DNA of 64,000 nt from Microbispora hainanensis (GCF_006874475.1 NZ_VIRM01000021.1:1-64000), one strand, 5' to 3'; shown: positions 40,562-50,390, counted from the stretch's first letter. A program made the numbers and translations. The notes: generated by a model from the letters alone, not told the origin.

Positions 40562-41182
40562 GTGTCGCGTCGGCTGGTCAATGTCACGCTGGACAATCTC
40601 GATGACCTGCCGCGACGGTGCCGGCGGTGCGTGTTCTGGGAGCTTGACCCGGTCGGCGGCGAGCGCGCCGTGGAGGCGGGCGACCCGGCCCTGGAGAAGG
40701 AGGCGTGGATCTCCGCGACCCTCCTCGAATGGGGAAGCTGCGGGAAGATCGCCTACGTGGACGGGGTGGCGGCCGGGTTCGTGCTCTACGCCCCGCCGTT
40801 GTACGTCCCGCGTTCGGTGGCGTTTCCGACCTCTCCGGTCAGCTCGGACGCGGTGCTGTTGATGACCGCGCACATCGTGCAGGAGTTCACCGGCGGCGGG
40901 CTGGGCCGGATGCTCGTGCAGGGCGTCGCCAAGGACCTGACCCGCCGCGGCGTACGGGCGATCGAGGCGTTCGGCGACCTGAAGTGGGAGAAGCCGGGCG
41001 GCTGCGTGCTGCCCGCGGACTATCTGCTGTCGGTCGGGTTCAAGACCGTGCGCCCGCATCTGCGCTTCCCCCGCCTCCGGCTGGAGCTCAAGACGGCCGT
41101 GTCGTGGCGTGAGGACGTCGAGGTGGCGCTGGAGCGCCTGCTGGGGTCGATGTCCCCGGAGCGGGCCCTGCGGCCCGTCTGA
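40562..41182 (+). CDS. GNAT-family acetyltransferase
   Basis: A 206-residue acetyltransferase. After SRRLVNVTLDNLDDLPRRC it has a RCVFWELDP segment and the acetyl-CoA loop in FTGGGLGRMLVQGVAKDLTR (a Q/RxxGxG/A-like turn), then GVRAIEAFGD and PADYLLSVGFKTVRPH. The substrate is unknown. The GTG at 40562 gives the family-like start; an upstream GTG at 40550 is possible. It diverges from the aminotransferase, and the 260-bp gap should hold both promoters. Confidence 0.8.
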   Translation: MSRRLVNVTLDNLDDLPRRCRRCVFWELDPVGGERAVEAGDPALEKEAWISATLLEWGSCGKIAYVDGVAAGFVLYAPPLYVPRSVAFPTSPVSSDAVLLMTAHIVQEFTGGGLGRMLVQGVAKDLTRRGVRAIEAFGDLKWEKPGGCVLPADYLLSVGFKTVRPHLRFPRLRLELKTAVSWREDVEVALERLLGSMSPERALRPV

Positions 41183-41203
41183 GGGGCACCACAGGTCTCG
41201 CCC

Positions 41204-41329
41204 GGCCCACCCCGTCTGTCCCTGGCCCACCGGTCTAGCGCTGGCTCACCGGTCTCGTTCCGGCCCAGAAACCCCACTGGCCCAGCAACCCCACCGGCCC
41301 AGAAACCCCACCGGCAAGAAAACCCCACC
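41204..41329. repeat. Two-tier tandem-repeat array between GNAT and trxA
   Basis: Four consecutive 17-bp units, GGCCCAGAAACCCCACC with small changes, occupy 41262-41278, 41279-41295, 41296-41312 and 41313-41329. Before them are three degenerate units of 19-20 bp beginning GGCCCACC/GGCTCACC (41204-41223, 41224-41242, 41243-41261). There are no spacers, so this is not a CRISPR array. Confidence 0.85.
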
Positions 41330-41367
41330 GGCTCGGCGGTCCCGCGTACGGGACCCGGGAAACGCGA

Positions 41368-41396
41368 GAGCCCCCCGGCACGCGTGCGGGGGGCTC
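41368..41396. terminator. Bidirectional terminator between GNAT and trxA
   Basis: A perfect 10-bp stem, GAGCCCCCCG (41368-41377) with CGGGGGGCTC (41387-41396), in the gap between convergent genes. Only TTC follows, so it is a GC-rich type. Confidence 0.8.
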
Positions 41397-41424
41397 TTCG
41401 GATGATGCCGGCGGGTATCGGCCG

Positions 41425-41748
41425 TCAGATGACGCCGTCGAGCTCGCGCAGCAGCATGGCCTTCGGCTTGGCGCCGATGATCTGCTTGACGACCTCTCCG
41501 CCCTTGTAGACGTTCATCGTCGGAATCTGGAGCACACCGTAGTCACGGGGCGTGACCGGGTTCTCGTCGATGTTCAGCTTGACGATGGTCAGCTTGTCGG
41601 CGTTCTCGGCGGCGATCTCCTCGAGGATCGGCCCGACCTGACGGCACGGACCGCACCACTCGGCCCAGAAGTCGACCAGAACCGGCTTGTCGCTCTTGAG
41701 GACCTCGGCCTCGAAGCTCGCGTCCGTCACGCTCTTGATCGCGCCCAC
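41425..41748 (-). CDS. trxA: Thioredoxin
   Basis: A 107-residue thioredoxin with the active site [14 protein letters not shown] and the cis-proline loop [14 protein letters not shown]. It reduces cytoplasmic disulfides, using electrons from the adjacent thioredoxin reductase. The GTG at 41748 ([16 protein letters not shown]) follows AAGGGGAGAG; upstream codons in frame are not thioredoxin-like. It lies 78 bp after the trxB stop. Confidence 0.96.
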   Translation of the reverse strand: MGAIKSVTDASFEAEVLKSDKPVLVDFWAEWCGPCRQVGPILEEIAAENADKLTIVKLNIDENPVTPRDYGVLQIPTMNVYKGGEVVKQIIGAKPKAMLLRELDGVI

Positions 41749-41826
41749 GGTATCTCTCCCCTTGCATGAGTGGTGTGGCGGTGCAGACAACCGCGGGGAC
41801 AGTCCCCGCATTCCCGACGTCGGGAC

Positions 41827-42756
41827 TCAGGCGTTCACCGTCAGCCAGCGCTCGGCGTCCAGCGCCGCCGCACATCCGGTCCCGGCGGCCGTGATGGCCT
41901 GACGATAGGTGTGGTCGACGACGTCTCCGGCCGCGAACACCCCGTCGATGTTCGTGCGCGTCGACGGCGTCTCGACCTTGATGTACCCCTGCTCGTCAAG
42001 GTCGATCTGGCCCCTGACCAGGTCGGTGCGCGGCTCGTGGCCGATCGCGATGAACAGGCCGCCGACCGGCAGTTCGGTCTCCTCGCCGGTCTTGACGTTG
42101 CGTATCCGCACACCGGAGATCCGATCCTCGCCGAGCACGTCGACGACCTCGCTGTTCCAGATGAAGCGGATCTTCTCGTTCGCGAACGCCCGGTCCTGCA
42201 TGATCTTGCTGGCGCGCAGCGAGTCGCGGCGGTGGATCACCGTCACCGACTTGCCGAACCGGGTCAGGAAGATCGCCTCCTCCATCGCCGTGTCGCCGCC
42301 GCCGACGACCGCGATCTCCTGGTCGCGGAAGAAGAACCCGTCACAGGTGGCACACCACGACACGCCCCGCCCCGACAGCCGCTTCTCGTTCTCCAGCCCG
42401 AGCTCGCGATAGCCCGACCCCATGGCCAGGATCACGGACTTGGCGTAGTAGGTGTCGGTGTGGGTCTTGACGACCTTGGGGTTCGCCGTGAGGTCCACCT
42501 CGACCACGTCGTCGGCCACCAGCTCGGCGCCGAAGCGCTCGGCCTGCTTGCGGAAGTTGTCCATGAGGTCCGGGCCCATGATGCCGTCGGGGAACCCGGG
42601 GAAGTTCTCCACATCGGTGGTGTTCATCAACGCGCCGCCGGCGGTGACCGACCCCTCGAAGACGAGAGGCTTGAGGTCCGCGCGCGCGGTGTAGACGGCC
42701 GCCGTATAACCGGCCGGACCCGACCCGATGATGATCACGTTACGAACGTCGCTCAA
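41827..42756 (-). CDS. trxB: Thioredoxin reductase
   Basis: A 309-residue FAD/NADPH enzyme. FAD motif: [19 protein letters not shown]. Redox centre: [19 protein letters not shown] motif: [16 protein letters not shown]-terminal FAD motif: [16 protein letters not shown]. The start appears to be TTG at 42756 ([10 protein letters not shown]), with AAGAAGG nine bases upstream; the frame stays open further up but without a credible start. Arranged sigM-anti-sigma-trxB-trxA, as in the mycobacterial and Streptomyces sigM regions. Confidence 0.95.
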   Translation of the reverse strand: MSDVRNVIIIGSGPAGYTAAVYTARADLKPLVFEGSVTAGGALMNTTDVENFPGFPDGIMGPDLMDNFRKQAERFGAELVADDVVEVDLTANPKVVKTHTDTYYAKSVILAMGSGYRELGLENEKRLSGRGVSWCATCDGFFFRDQEIAVVGGGDTAMEEAIFLTRFGKSVTVIHRRDSLRASKIMQDRAFANEKIRFIWNSEVVDVLGEDRISGVRIRNVKTGEETELPVGGLFIAIGHEPRTDLVRGQIDLDEQGYIKVETPSTRTNIDGVFAAGDVVDHTYRQAITAAGTGCAAALDAERWLTVNA

Positions 42757-42844
42757 CGGACCCGCCTTCTTCGCTCCCGGTGGACATGCAGTGCCCTCAA
42801 CAGATCCTAGGCCCCGGTCATTCCCGGGGGGATCCCCGATACGG

Positions 42845-42875
42845 CGAAGCCCCCCGGAGGTCGCGGGGGGCTTCG
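42845..42875 (-). terminator. Terminator after the anti-sigma gene
   Basis: A perfect 11-bp stem, CGAAGCCCCCC (42845-42855) with GGGGGGCTTCG (42865-42875), 33 bp downstream of the anti-sigma stop and before trxB. It probably separates sigM/anti-sigma from trxBA, at least partly. Confidence 0.75.
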
Positions 42876-42907
42876 TCACTGCCGATGGTACGGCTCGCGC
42901 CGCGCGG

Positions 42908-43897
42908 TCACTTCCAGGAGGCCAGGACCTCGGGCCGCAGCTTGTGGCACCGCGAGTCCACGACGACCACTCGTACGGCGTTGCTGCTCTTGTCCTCCCA
43001 GAACGCCATCACCGTGGCCTCGTTGCCGTTGTAGAGGGCCTTGTCGACGCCGATCGGTGTGCGGTCGAGCTCGGTCGAGAACCGCTTGACGCAGGTGTCG
43101 AGGTCCTCGTCGTCGTTGGTGCCCGAGCCGGGCGCCACGCCGAAGTAACCCAGCAGCGGCCCGCGCAGCTCCCGGCTGGTGTAGTTGTGGCCGCTGGCGT
43201 ACGTCGAGTAGGTCAGCGCCTGGACGTTGTCCGGGCTCTGGCCGGGCGCGCCCTGGCTCACCACCTGCCGGGACGGCGAGTCGCCGAACGAGAGCAGGCC
43301 GGTGGCGAGACCACCGCTCCCGATCACGACGGCCGCCGCCGCGGCGACCGCGGCCGGCAACGCCCACGTGCGCCGCCTGGACGCCTTGCGGCCCGCCGTA
43401 CGCGGTCCGGATCGGCGCCCGGCCGGCACGATCGTCCCGTCGTCGGCGACGACACCCAGCGGAACCACCGGCGCGGGCTCGCGCTCCGGCTCCGTGCGTG
43501 TGTCCGCGGCGATTTCCGAGGTGGTCTGCGAGGTGGTTTCCACCGAAGCGGCGACCGGAGGCTCGACCGTCTCCCACGGAACGTCGTCCCATGGGGCGTT
43601 TTCCCACGGGGCCGGCTCCTGTGGAGCGCTGTCCCAAGGGGCGTCCCGCAGGACGCGGTCCCAGTCCGGAGCCTCGGCGGCCAGCGCCCGGTCGATACGC
43701 CTGGCGACGCCCAGAGGCATCGCCGGCACCGGCATCGCCGCCAGGACCTCCCGGACCGCGGCCAGGTCGGCAAGGCTCTCCCCGCAGGGGTCGCAGACCG
43801 CGAGATGCTCGCGGACCCGCCGGGCCGTCGTGTCGTCGAGGAGACCCTCCGCCAGTTCGGCGAGAACCTCCAGGTCGTAGTGCGTGTCACCCGTCAC
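42908..43897 (-). CDS. Zinc-finger anti-sigma factor, membrane-anchored
   Basis: A 329-residue protein. The N-terminal anti-sigma domain has the HCC zinc motif [11 protein letters not shown] (HxxxCxxC). A long Trp/Pro/Glu-rich linker (repeats of [13 protein letters not shown]) follows. One membrane helix, [19 protein letters not shown] (about 180-205), leads to an extracytoplasmic domain of some 120 residues with two cysteines. It overlaps the sigma gene by 11 bp, so it is translationally coupled and should hold that sigma factor inactive until an envelope or redox signal. RsmA-like by position. Confidence 0.85.
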   Translation of the reverse strand: MTGDTHYDLEVLAELAEGLLDDTTARRVREHLAVCDPCGESLADLAAVREVLAAMPVPAMPLGVARRIDRALAAEAPDWDRVLRDAPWDSAPQEPAPWENAPWDDVPWETVEPPVAASVETTSQTTSEIAADTRTEPEREPAPVVPLGVVADDGTIVPAGRRSGPRTAGRKASRRRTWALPAAVAAAAAVVIGSGGLATGLLSFGDSPSRQVVSQGAPGQSPDNVQALTYSTYASGHNYTSRELRGPLLGYFGVAPGSGTNDDEDLDTCVKRFSTELDRTPIGVDKALYNGNEATVMAFWEDKSSNAVRVVVVDSRCHKLRPEVLASWK

Positions 43898-44528
43898 GAA
43901 GTTCTGCTCCCTTCCCGGATGAGACGCGAGTGAGGTCGGATCGGTTCCGCAGATGCGAAAGAATCGGTGCGAGTTTGGCGCGTCCCCTTGCGCAGCGGCT
44001 CTTCACGGTGCCCGGCGGGACGCCCAGCACCGCCGCCGCGTCGTCCACCGCGTACCCCATCATGTCGACCAGCACGAGAGCCGCCCTCTGGTCGGGCGGC
44101 AGCAGCTTGAGCGCCGCCGTGACCTCCAGGGAGACCTCGCGCTCGCCGGCCTGGTCGGTCGCGGGGGCCTCGCGCTCCGCGGCCTCGATGAGCTCGTCGT
44201 CGGCGACCGGCCGCACGGACTTGCGGCGCATGCGGTCGAGGCAGGCGTTGACCACGATGCGGTGGAGCCACGTCGTGACCGCCGCCTCGCCGCGGAAGCT
44301 GTCCGCCTTCCGGTAGGCCGAGACGAACGCGTCCTGGACCGCGTCGGCGGCCTCGTCGGGATCCCCGAGCGTGCGCAGGGCGACCGCCCACATCCGGTCG
44401 CGATGCCGCTTGACGATCTCGCTGAACGCGTGAGGGTCGCCGCCGAGGTGGCGGGCCAGCAGATCGGCATCGGACGTCGCGCGTCGCGCGTGCTCAGCCG
44501 TCGGGGGATTGTCTGGTGGGGAATTCAC
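43887..44528 (-). CDS. sigM: ECF RNA polymerase sigma factor, SigM type
   Basis: A 213-residue sigma factor. Region 2: FSEIVKRHRDRMWAVALRTL and DAVQDAFVSAYRKADSFRGE, with AAVTTWLHRIVVNACLDRMRR. Region 4: LLPPDQRAALVLVDMMGYAV and VPPGTVKSRCARGRAKLAP. The assignment to SigM rests on the neighbourhood (anti-sigma gene overlapping, trxBA downstream, murJ upstream). The GTG at 44528 is the likely start with only a weak AGGGA site. Confidence 0.88.
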   Translation of the reverse strand: MNSPPDNPPTAEHARRATSDADLLARHLGGDPHAFSEIVKRHRDRMWAVALRTLGDPDEAADAVQDAFVSAYRKADSFRGEAAVTTWLHRIVVNACLDRMRRKSVRPVADDELIEAAEREAPATDQAGEREVSLEVTAALKLLPPDQRAALVLVDMMGYAVDDAAAVLGVPPGTVKSRCARGRAKLAPILSHLRNRSDLTRVSSGKGAELRDG

Positions 44529-44537
44529 AAGTCCCTG

Positions 44538-46061
44538 CTATGCCGATCCTGGGGAATGCACCGTTACTTCGTAGATAGTGCCACGATACTGCCCGTTGTA
44601 GGGGGGAAGCCGAGTGAACCAGATCAAAACGTACTGACCCGTCGTGGCCTTTTCCGGGGTGAGCGTCACCGAACCCGATGCGCCCTTCTTCTCCGCCACG
44701 GTTTTGAGAGAGGACAGATCCGCCGCGTCGCCCACCTTGAGCTGCACGGTCGATCCGCCGGCGTTGCCCAGGGAGACGACCACGTCGGCGATGGGGATCG
44801 GCTTGCCCATGTCGAGGATGAGCCCGACGCCGTCCTTGAGGCGCCCCAGGTCGGTGGTGCTGTAGCTGTCGGTGTGCCAGTCGGTGGACGGCTTGCCGTC
44901 GACGGCGAGCGGGGCGAGCTCCGGCTTCTCGGCGCGGTCGGTGCCCAGGGGGTCGAACCCCGCCGCGCTCACCGGCTTGACGGTGACCGGCTTCCGCGAG
45001 GGGGAGGGGGACTGCGCGGTGCCCGACTGGGCCACGTCGCGCGGGGTGTTGCCGAGGTTCTTGCCCACGGTCCAGGCGCCCACGCCGACGGCCGCCATCA
45101 CGAGCAGGACGATGACGGTCAGCAGGACCTTGCTCGCGGCGCCGGTCTGCGGACGCGGCGGCGGTGGCGGCGGGACCATCGACATCTGATGTGCCAGATG
45201 AGACGGCACGCGGGGCGGCATGGCCGACCTGCCCAGCCCGTCCGGCGCCTCGGTGTGCAGGTTCAACGCGGGCGGCGCGGTGGTGACCGGCGCCGGCGCG
45301 GGGCGGGGCACCTCGGCGAGCGCCTCGGCGACGTCGGCCGGGGTGGCCAGCGGCGGCTGCCCGCGCCGCGGCTCCTGCAGCAGCGCGCGGCAGGTGATGG
45401 CGTCGAGGTAGCCGGGGACTCCTGCGGTGACCTGCCGTGGTGTGCAGATCTTGCCGTCGTCCAGGGGAGCGGGGGGCAGCCCGCAGTCGGAGTCGCCGGG
45501 CCAGTGGCCGGTCAGCGCCGCGTAGAGCAGGCGGCCCAGCCCTTCGGCGTCGTCCTTGGCGGGGTCCTCGCTGCTCAGGTCGAGGATCGCGGCGTCGACG
45601 GCGAGGCCGAGGAGCTTGACCGTGCCGCCGCTCGTCCAGACCAGGCGGCTGGGGGTCAGGTGCAGGTGGGTGAGCCCCGCCGCGTGCGCGTGCGCCAGGG
45701 CCTCGGCGGCCTCGGCGACCAGGGCGGCGCCCCGCTCGGGCTCGACGGGCCCGCTCTCCAGCAGGTCGAGCAGCGACTCGCCGCTGACCCACTCGCTCAC
45801 GACGTACGCCGTGCCGTCCTCGTCGGCCGCGTCGAAGACCTGGGTGAGGCGGGGGTCGGTGAGGCGGCTCGCCAGGCGGGCGGCGGTGACGACTTCCTCG
45901 ACTCGGGAAAAATCGGGTGCGAACGTGTGGACCGCGACCGGGCGGGCGAGGATCTCGTCCAGCGCCTTCCAGAGGGTCGCGCCGCCGGATTCGTGGACCC
46001 TGTCCTCCAGGCGGAACCGATCCGCCAGCTTGGTCCCCGGTTCGACCGTGGACATGCTCAT
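44538..46061 (-). CDS. Membrane-anchored pseudokinase linked to MurJ
   Basis: A 507-residue protein with a kinase-like cytoplasmic domain (about 1-255), one membrane helix (VLLTVIVLLVMAAVGVGAW, about 308-330) and an extracytoplasmic discoidin/carbohydrate-binding-like domain. The kinase fold has lost catalysis: the VAIK lysine position reads VAVHTF, the HRD loop reads THLHLTPSR and the DFG position reads LLGLAV. In mycobacteria the corresponding pseudokinase is fused to MviN/MurJ and recruits the FHA protein FhaA; here it is a separate gene after murJ. ATG at 46061; a second ATG is two codons in. Confidence 0.82.
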   Translation of the reverse strand: MSMSTVEPGTKLADRFRLEDRVHESGGATLWKALDEILARPVAVHTFAPDFSRVEEVVTAARLASRLTDPRLTQVFDAADEDGTAYVVSEWVSGESLLDLLESGPVEPERGAALVAEAAEALAHAHAAGLTHLHLTPSRLVWTSGGTVKLLGLAVDAAILDLSSEDPAKDDAEGLGRLLYAALTGHWPGDSDCGLPPAPLDDGKICTPRQVTAGVPGYLDAITCRALLQEPRRGQPPLATPADVAEALAEVPRPAPAPVTTAPPALNLHTEAPDGLGRSAMPPRVPSHLAHQMSMVPPPPPPRPQTGAASKVLLTVIVLLVMAAVGVGAWTVGKNLGNTPRDVAQSGTAQSPSPSRKPVTVKPVSAAGFDPLGTDRAEKPELAPLAVDGKPSTDWHTDSYSTTDLGRLKDGVGLILDMGKPIPIADVVVSLGNAGGSTVQLKVGDAADLSSLKTVAEKKGASGSVTLTPEKATTGQYVLIWFTRLPPYNGQYRGTIYEVTVHSPGSA

Positions 46062-46477
46062 GCGGCCGCCCCGCTCCGCGGCTCATCGGCATGCATCAGC
46101 CGATGCCGGGTGGTTCCGCCCACGCCTTCCCGCTTCCGCTCGCCGGTCCGAAACACCAGATCGCGCCCCTAAAACCTCCTGCCTGCCGTGGTCGCCGAGC
46201 GGAGCACCGCCGGGTCGGCGAGACCCCGGAGACGAGCATCCGCGGAGCCGGAACAGGCCCGTACGGCCGCCGCCGCCGGTCCTCCTCCGCCCTCGCGGTC
46301 ACCCGCCCGGCCGAATCCATCGGTAGGGCAAGTTCTGCGGGACGTTCTCTGAGTGTGTCTCAACACTCCCTGGCGCACCATGCTAGTGCCGTGCCGCTTG
46401 TGCCCGCCTTCCCGATCGAAGACGTCCGAATCGGACTTTCGCGTTACCTTCCAGTTGCCGGTCGTTCTTGAGGACTC
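46062..46477. other. Gap between murJ and the pseudokinase gene
   Basis: 416 bp. Open frames in this stretch are continuations of frames that overlap neighbouring genes and have no start site or recognisable domain. I see no strong hairpin, repeat or RNA gene. It should carry the pseudokinase promoter. Confidence 0.5.
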
Positions 46478-48076
46478 TTACCGTCCTACCCGGCTTGCGA
46501 CAAGTCCAATGATGGAGCGGACCTCGGGAACCCGCAGCCGGTGCGCGGCGAACATGTACAGCAGCAGCCCGGCGCCGCCGCCCACCACGAGCACCACGGC
46601 CGAGCTGACGGGGGTGATCGAGGTGATCTCCCTGGCCAGCCACAGGACCGCCAGCGCCAGCGCGGCGGCCGGGATCGCCGCCGCGTACATCCGGCCCAGG
46701 CCGGCGACGATCTCCCTGCCGCCGAGCCCGCCGATCTTCCGGCTCGCCAGCACCCACGCGACGCCGCAGAGCACGATGTACGTGATCAGGTAGGCGAACG
46801 CCAGACCGATGACGATGTACCGGTCGGGGAGCGTGAAGTAGGCCACGAGGCTGAGCGAGGCGTTGACGACCACGTTCACCCCGGCCATGATCGCGGGGGT
46901 GCGGGTGTCGCCGAAGCTGTAGAAGACCCGCAGCAGGAGCTGGAAGATCGAGAACGGCACGAGCGCGACGCCGAACACCTGCAGCACGTGACCGATGTAG
47001 ATCGCGTTGCCCGTCGTCATGTTGCCCCACGAGAAGATCAGCGTGGTGACCGCCGGGCCGAGCACCATCAGCAGCAGGCCCGACGGGACGATGACGGAGG
47101 AGACCAGCCGCACTCCGGAGGAGAACTCCCCGCGGGCCGTGGTGAGGTCGCCGTCGGCCACGAGCCTGCTCATCCGGGGCAGCATCGCCGTGATGACCGA
47201 CACCGCGATGATCCCGTACGGGAGCTGGAAGAGCTGGAACGCGTAGGCCCACGCGCTGTTGCCGGCGCCCGGGGCGCGGTCGCCTGCGCCGGTGGCGAGC
47301 TTGGTGGTGACCCAGAACCCGATCTGGTTGACGCCGACGAAGGCGAACGTCCACGCGGCGGCCCTGGCCGCCTCGCCGAGACCGGTGTTGCGCACCCCGA
47401 ACCGGGGGCGGAACCGGAACCCGACCCGGTGCAGCGCGACGATCAGCACCAGCGCCTGGGCGAGGATGCCCGCGGTGGTGCCGAGACCGAGCAGCGTGAG
47501 GTCGCGCTCGGTCACCTTCTCGATGTCGGACGTGCCGATGACGTAATAGGCGGCCAGCACTCCCATGACCACGATGTTGTTGAGCACCGGCGCCCACATG
47601 GGGGCGGCGAACCGGTCCCGGGTGTTCAGGATCGCCCCGGCCAGCGAGCCGATCCCGAAGAACGCGATCTGCGGGAGCAGATATCTGGCCAGCGTGGTGG
47701 CCACCGCGACCTTGTCCTCGGACCAGTTCGAGGCGGTGTAGAGCTCCATGATCGGCCGGGCCAGCAGCACGCCGATCACCGCGACGGCCGTCAGCACCAC
47801 CACGCCCAGCGTCATCAGCCGCTGCTCGAACGCCTGGCCCCCGTCGGGGTCCCGCTTCTGCGCCCGCACGATCACCGGCACGACCACGGCGCTGAGCACG
47901 CCCTGGAGCAGCAGGTCGAGCAGGATGTAGGGGATCTGGTAGGCCGCGTTGTACGCGTCGCCGAGCGCGAGGGTGCCGATGGCCGCGGCGAGCATCGCCG
48001 TACGGATGAAGCCGGTGAGCCGCGAGACCATCGTCCCGGCCGCCATGATCGCGCTGGCCCGCAGCATCCTGCTCAT
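46478..48076 (-). CDS. murJ: Lipid II flippase MurJ (MviN)
   Basis: A 532-residue MOP-superfamily membrane protein with about 14 hydrophobic segments. Conserved pieces: MAAGTMVSRLTGFIRTAMLA, DAYNAAYQIPYILLDLLLQG, and VSVITAMLPRMSRLVADGD. It moves lipid II to the outer face for peptidoglycan assembly. ATG at 48076 with GAAGGA upstream. In mycobacteria the pseudokinase is fused to this protein. Confidence 0.93.
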   Translation of the reverse strand: MSRMLRASAIMAAGTMVSRLTGFIRTAMLAAAIGTLALGDAYNAAYQIPYILLDLLLQGVLSAVVVPVIVRAQKRDPDGGQAFEQRLMTLGVVVLTAVAVIGVLLARPIMELYTASNWSEDKVAVATTLARYLLPQIAFFGIGSLAGAILNTRDRFAAPMWAPVLNNIVVMGVLAAYYVIGTSDIEKVTERDLTLLGLGTTAGILAQALVLIVALHRVGFRFRPRFGVRNTGLGEAARAAAWTFAFVGVNQIGFWVTTKLATGAGDRAPGAGNSAWAYAFQLFQLPYGIIAVSVITAMLPRMSRLVADGDLTTARGEFSSGVRLVSSVIVPSGLLLMVLGPAVTTLIFSWGNMTTGNAIYIGHVLQVFGVALVPFSIFQLLLRVFYSFGDTRTPAIMAGVNVVVNASLSLVAYFTLPDRYIVIGLAFAYLITYIVLCGVAWVLASRKIGGLGGREIVAGLGRMYAAAIPAAALALAVLWLAREITSITPVSSAVVLVVGGGAGLLLYMFAAHRLRVPEVRSIIGLVASRVGR

Positions 48077-48152
48077 GGTTGTCCTTCGGTTCGCGGCGGC
48101 CTGACTTGGGGTGGCCGCCTTCCTCCAGTGGTCCCGGGAAGGCGACCCAAGA

Positions 48153-50390
48153 CTACGGCGACTGGGTGCGTTCGGCCGGGACGGCTCCCTGCCGGTCGCC
48201 GGGCGGGCCGTCCTCGCCGCCGGAACCGTCGAACGGGAACGCCTTGCGCGACCTGCGGCGCAGGACGCGCATCACCACGGCGGCCAGCATGATGACCACG
48301 GCCGCCCCCACGATGACGAGGGCGATGCCGGTGTAGCCGGTCGCGCGCACCACGACGCGCACCGCGTTGCCGTACTTCTCGTCGCCGTCGGTCAGCAGCT
48401 GCACCGAGATGCTCGCGTCGCCGCCCTCGTCGCGCACGATCACCGGCACGTTCACGAGCTGGCTGCGTCCCGCGAGGATCGTGGTCGTGGGGGTCATGTA
48501 GACCCCTCCGGGGGCGTCGATCGCGAGCCGCGACTTGCTGGCCGAGGTGACCCGGATCTTGATCTGGATGTCCTTGTCCAGGTTGTTGGCCACGCTGACG
48601 GGGACCTGGCCGTTGCTGCCCGCGACCGCGCGCGGGGTGTCGAGCACGGACACGTCGTCGATGCGCGCGTCGATGGCCTTCTGCACCTGCCCGGCGAAGG
48701 ACAGCGCCCGCTTGCCGTCGCCCCGCCAGGAGGCCGACGACAGCCGGAGTATGGCCGTGTGGAAGACGTCCGTGTGCTCTTCGGTGACGGTGGCCACGGC
48801 GTCGGCCTTGCGCTCCAGCTTGCGTACGGTCGCGAGGTAGGAGCGGCTCAGCTCGGTCTGGCGGTCGTGCTCGGTGTACGTCAGGTCGGCGCGCGGCACC
48901 TGGACCCGGCCGGGCTTGATCGAGTCGAGCGAGGTCATGCGCAGCCAGGGGGCGCTGGATGCGGCCTGCAGGAGGCTGGAGACGAACGCCGGGTCGGGCG
49001 TCCACAGATGCGACTGCGGGGCCGCGATCACCGTGCGCGTGGCCGCCTTCGCCGTGCCGCCCTGCCCGGTCTGGCCCGTCTGCCCGGGCAGCCCGTTCTG
49101 CTGGGCCGGCTGCTCGAAGGCGATCATCGCGGTCTCGGCGAGGAACCGCTGCCGTGCGAGCATCGCGGCGCCGGGAGCCGACACGTTCCCGCCGAGGACC
49201 TCGCTGAGCGTGGGGTCGGCCAGCAGCGCGGTCAGCGGGTTGTCGGCGATCGTGTCGAGCCGGGCGGCTCCGTCGGGAGTGGCCTGCTGCGCGGGCGGGG
49301 GGACGGGCTGTCCGGTCTGCGTCGTGCCCTGGCCCTCGGGGCGCGGCGGCAGCGCGTCTCCCGACAGCAGCACGGACGTCACACCCGACATGGCCAGCTC
49401 GTCCACCGCGTCGCGGTCGATCTTGCCGCCGGGCGGCCACGCGGTGGTGCCGCGGATCTCCCGGCCGAGCAGCTCGCCGGCGAGCGCCGCCCCGCGCTGG
49501 ACGGACGCCGCGGCCTGCTTGTCGAGGCCGTGGTGGACCAGCGCGGCCATGTCCGGATCGGCGTACGGCGTGGAGATGACGGTCTTGTCGGTCAACGCGC
49601 TGCGCAGGCCGTTCAGCCACTGGCCCGCGGCCTGATCGGCGTCCTTGCGCGTGCCGCGCACGTTCCTGGGGCCGGAGGACAGGGCGCGGACGTCGTCGAG
49701 CAGGGCGGGGTCCACGAACCAGGTCACCTCGTCGCCGGTGTCCTGTGCCGTCTGGAGCAGCGACGCCAGGCGGCCCGAGGTGAGCGAGGCCGGCAAATCG
49801 TCGTCCATGAACGTCGCGTCGTCGGCGCGGTGGGGCCGGTCGACGAGCGGCAGGGCGACGGCCAGCTTGATCGTGGGGATCTGCTCGCCCTTGGGGGCGT
49901 ACGTCAGGAAGGTCCGCTCGATCCCGAGCCGCTGGCCGGTCCCCGCGTCGGTCAGCTCGATCTCGAAGGGATAGACCCCGGGCCTGGGCAGGCCCAGCTC
50001 CGCGGGAGTCACGGTGAACCGGAAGGGAAGCTTTCCCGACTGGTCGAGCGCCGTGGCCTGGATCCTGGTGCTCCAGTTGGTGGTGCCGTACCCCTGCTCC
50101 GACAGGTAGGCCGCCATCTCGGCCCGGGAGGCGAACGGCCTGCCCCGGGAGTAGCGGACGGCGACCCGGACGAACGATCCCGGCGTGCCGGAGACGGTCC
50201 CCTCGACCGTGATGGGGTCGGTGGCGACGCGCACGACCTCCGGCGTGATCTCGCTGACCTGAAGCGGATCGGCCGGTGCCGCGGTCACGACACGACCCGG
50301 AGGAGGTGCCGCGACAGCCGTACCGGCCATGCCCGCGGGGGAGGCGAGCAGGGCGGTCAGCAATGTCAGCAGCGCGGCCTTACGGATCAT
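48153..50390 (-). CDS. DUF6049 secreted/membrane-anchored protein
   Basis: A 745-residue exported protein. The signal peptide is AALLTLLTALLASPAGMAG with a likely cleavage after AVAA. A large extracytoplasmic part follows (DUF6049, Rv3909-like), with a polysaccharide-deacetylase-like or sugar-hydrolase-like alternation of segments, and then a C-terminal membrane helix (IALVIVGAAVVIMLAAVVM) with a basic tail (RVLRRRSRKAF). It stands between the pcnA region and murJ as in mycobacteria and Streptomyces, which suggests a role in cell-envelope assembly; the function is unknown. Confidence 0.85.
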   Translation of the reverse strand: MIRKAALLTLLTALLASPAGMAGTAVAAPPPGRVVTAAPADPLQVSEITPEVVRVATDPITVEGTVSGTPGSFVRVAVRYSRGRPFASRAEMAAYLSEQGYGTTNWSTRIQATALDQSGKLPFRFTVTPAELGLPRPGVYPFEIELTDAGTGQRLGIERTFLTYAPKGEQIPTIKLAVALPLVDRPHRADDATFMDDDLPASLTSGRLASLLQTAQDTGDEVTWFVDPALLDDVRALSSGPRNVRGTRKDADQAAGQWLNGLRSALTDKTVISTPYADPDMAALVHHGLDKQAAASVQRGAALAGELLGREIRGTTAWPPGGKIDRDAVDELAMSGVTSVLLSGDALPPRPEGQGTTQTGQPVPPPAQQATPDGAARLDTIADNPLTALLADPTLSEVLGGNVSAPGAAMLARQRFLAETAMIAFEQPAQQNGLPGQTGQTGQGGTAKAATRTVIAAPQSHLWTPDPAFVSSLLQAASSAPWLRMTSLDSIKPGRVQVPRADLTYTEHDRQTELSRSYLATVRKLERKADAVATVTEEHTDVFHTAILRLSSASWRGDGKRALSFAGQVQKAIDARIDDVSVLDTPRAVAGSNGQVPVSVANNLDKDIQIKIRVTSASKSRLAIDAPGGVYMTPTTTILAGRSQLVNVPVIVRDEGGDASISVQLLTDGDEKYGNAVRVVVRATGYTGIALVIVGAAVVIMLAAVVMRVLRRRSRKAFPFDGSGGEDGPPGDRQGAVPAERTQSP

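Noticed and set aside
41262-41329. Possible CRISPR array
   Set aside because: Units are contiguous, 17 bp and without spacers; no cas genes nearby.
44494-46092. A 532-codon frame overlapping the pseudokinase
   Set aside because: Arg/Pro/Gly-dominated shadow frame; the kinase-like fold and membrane helix are in the other frame.
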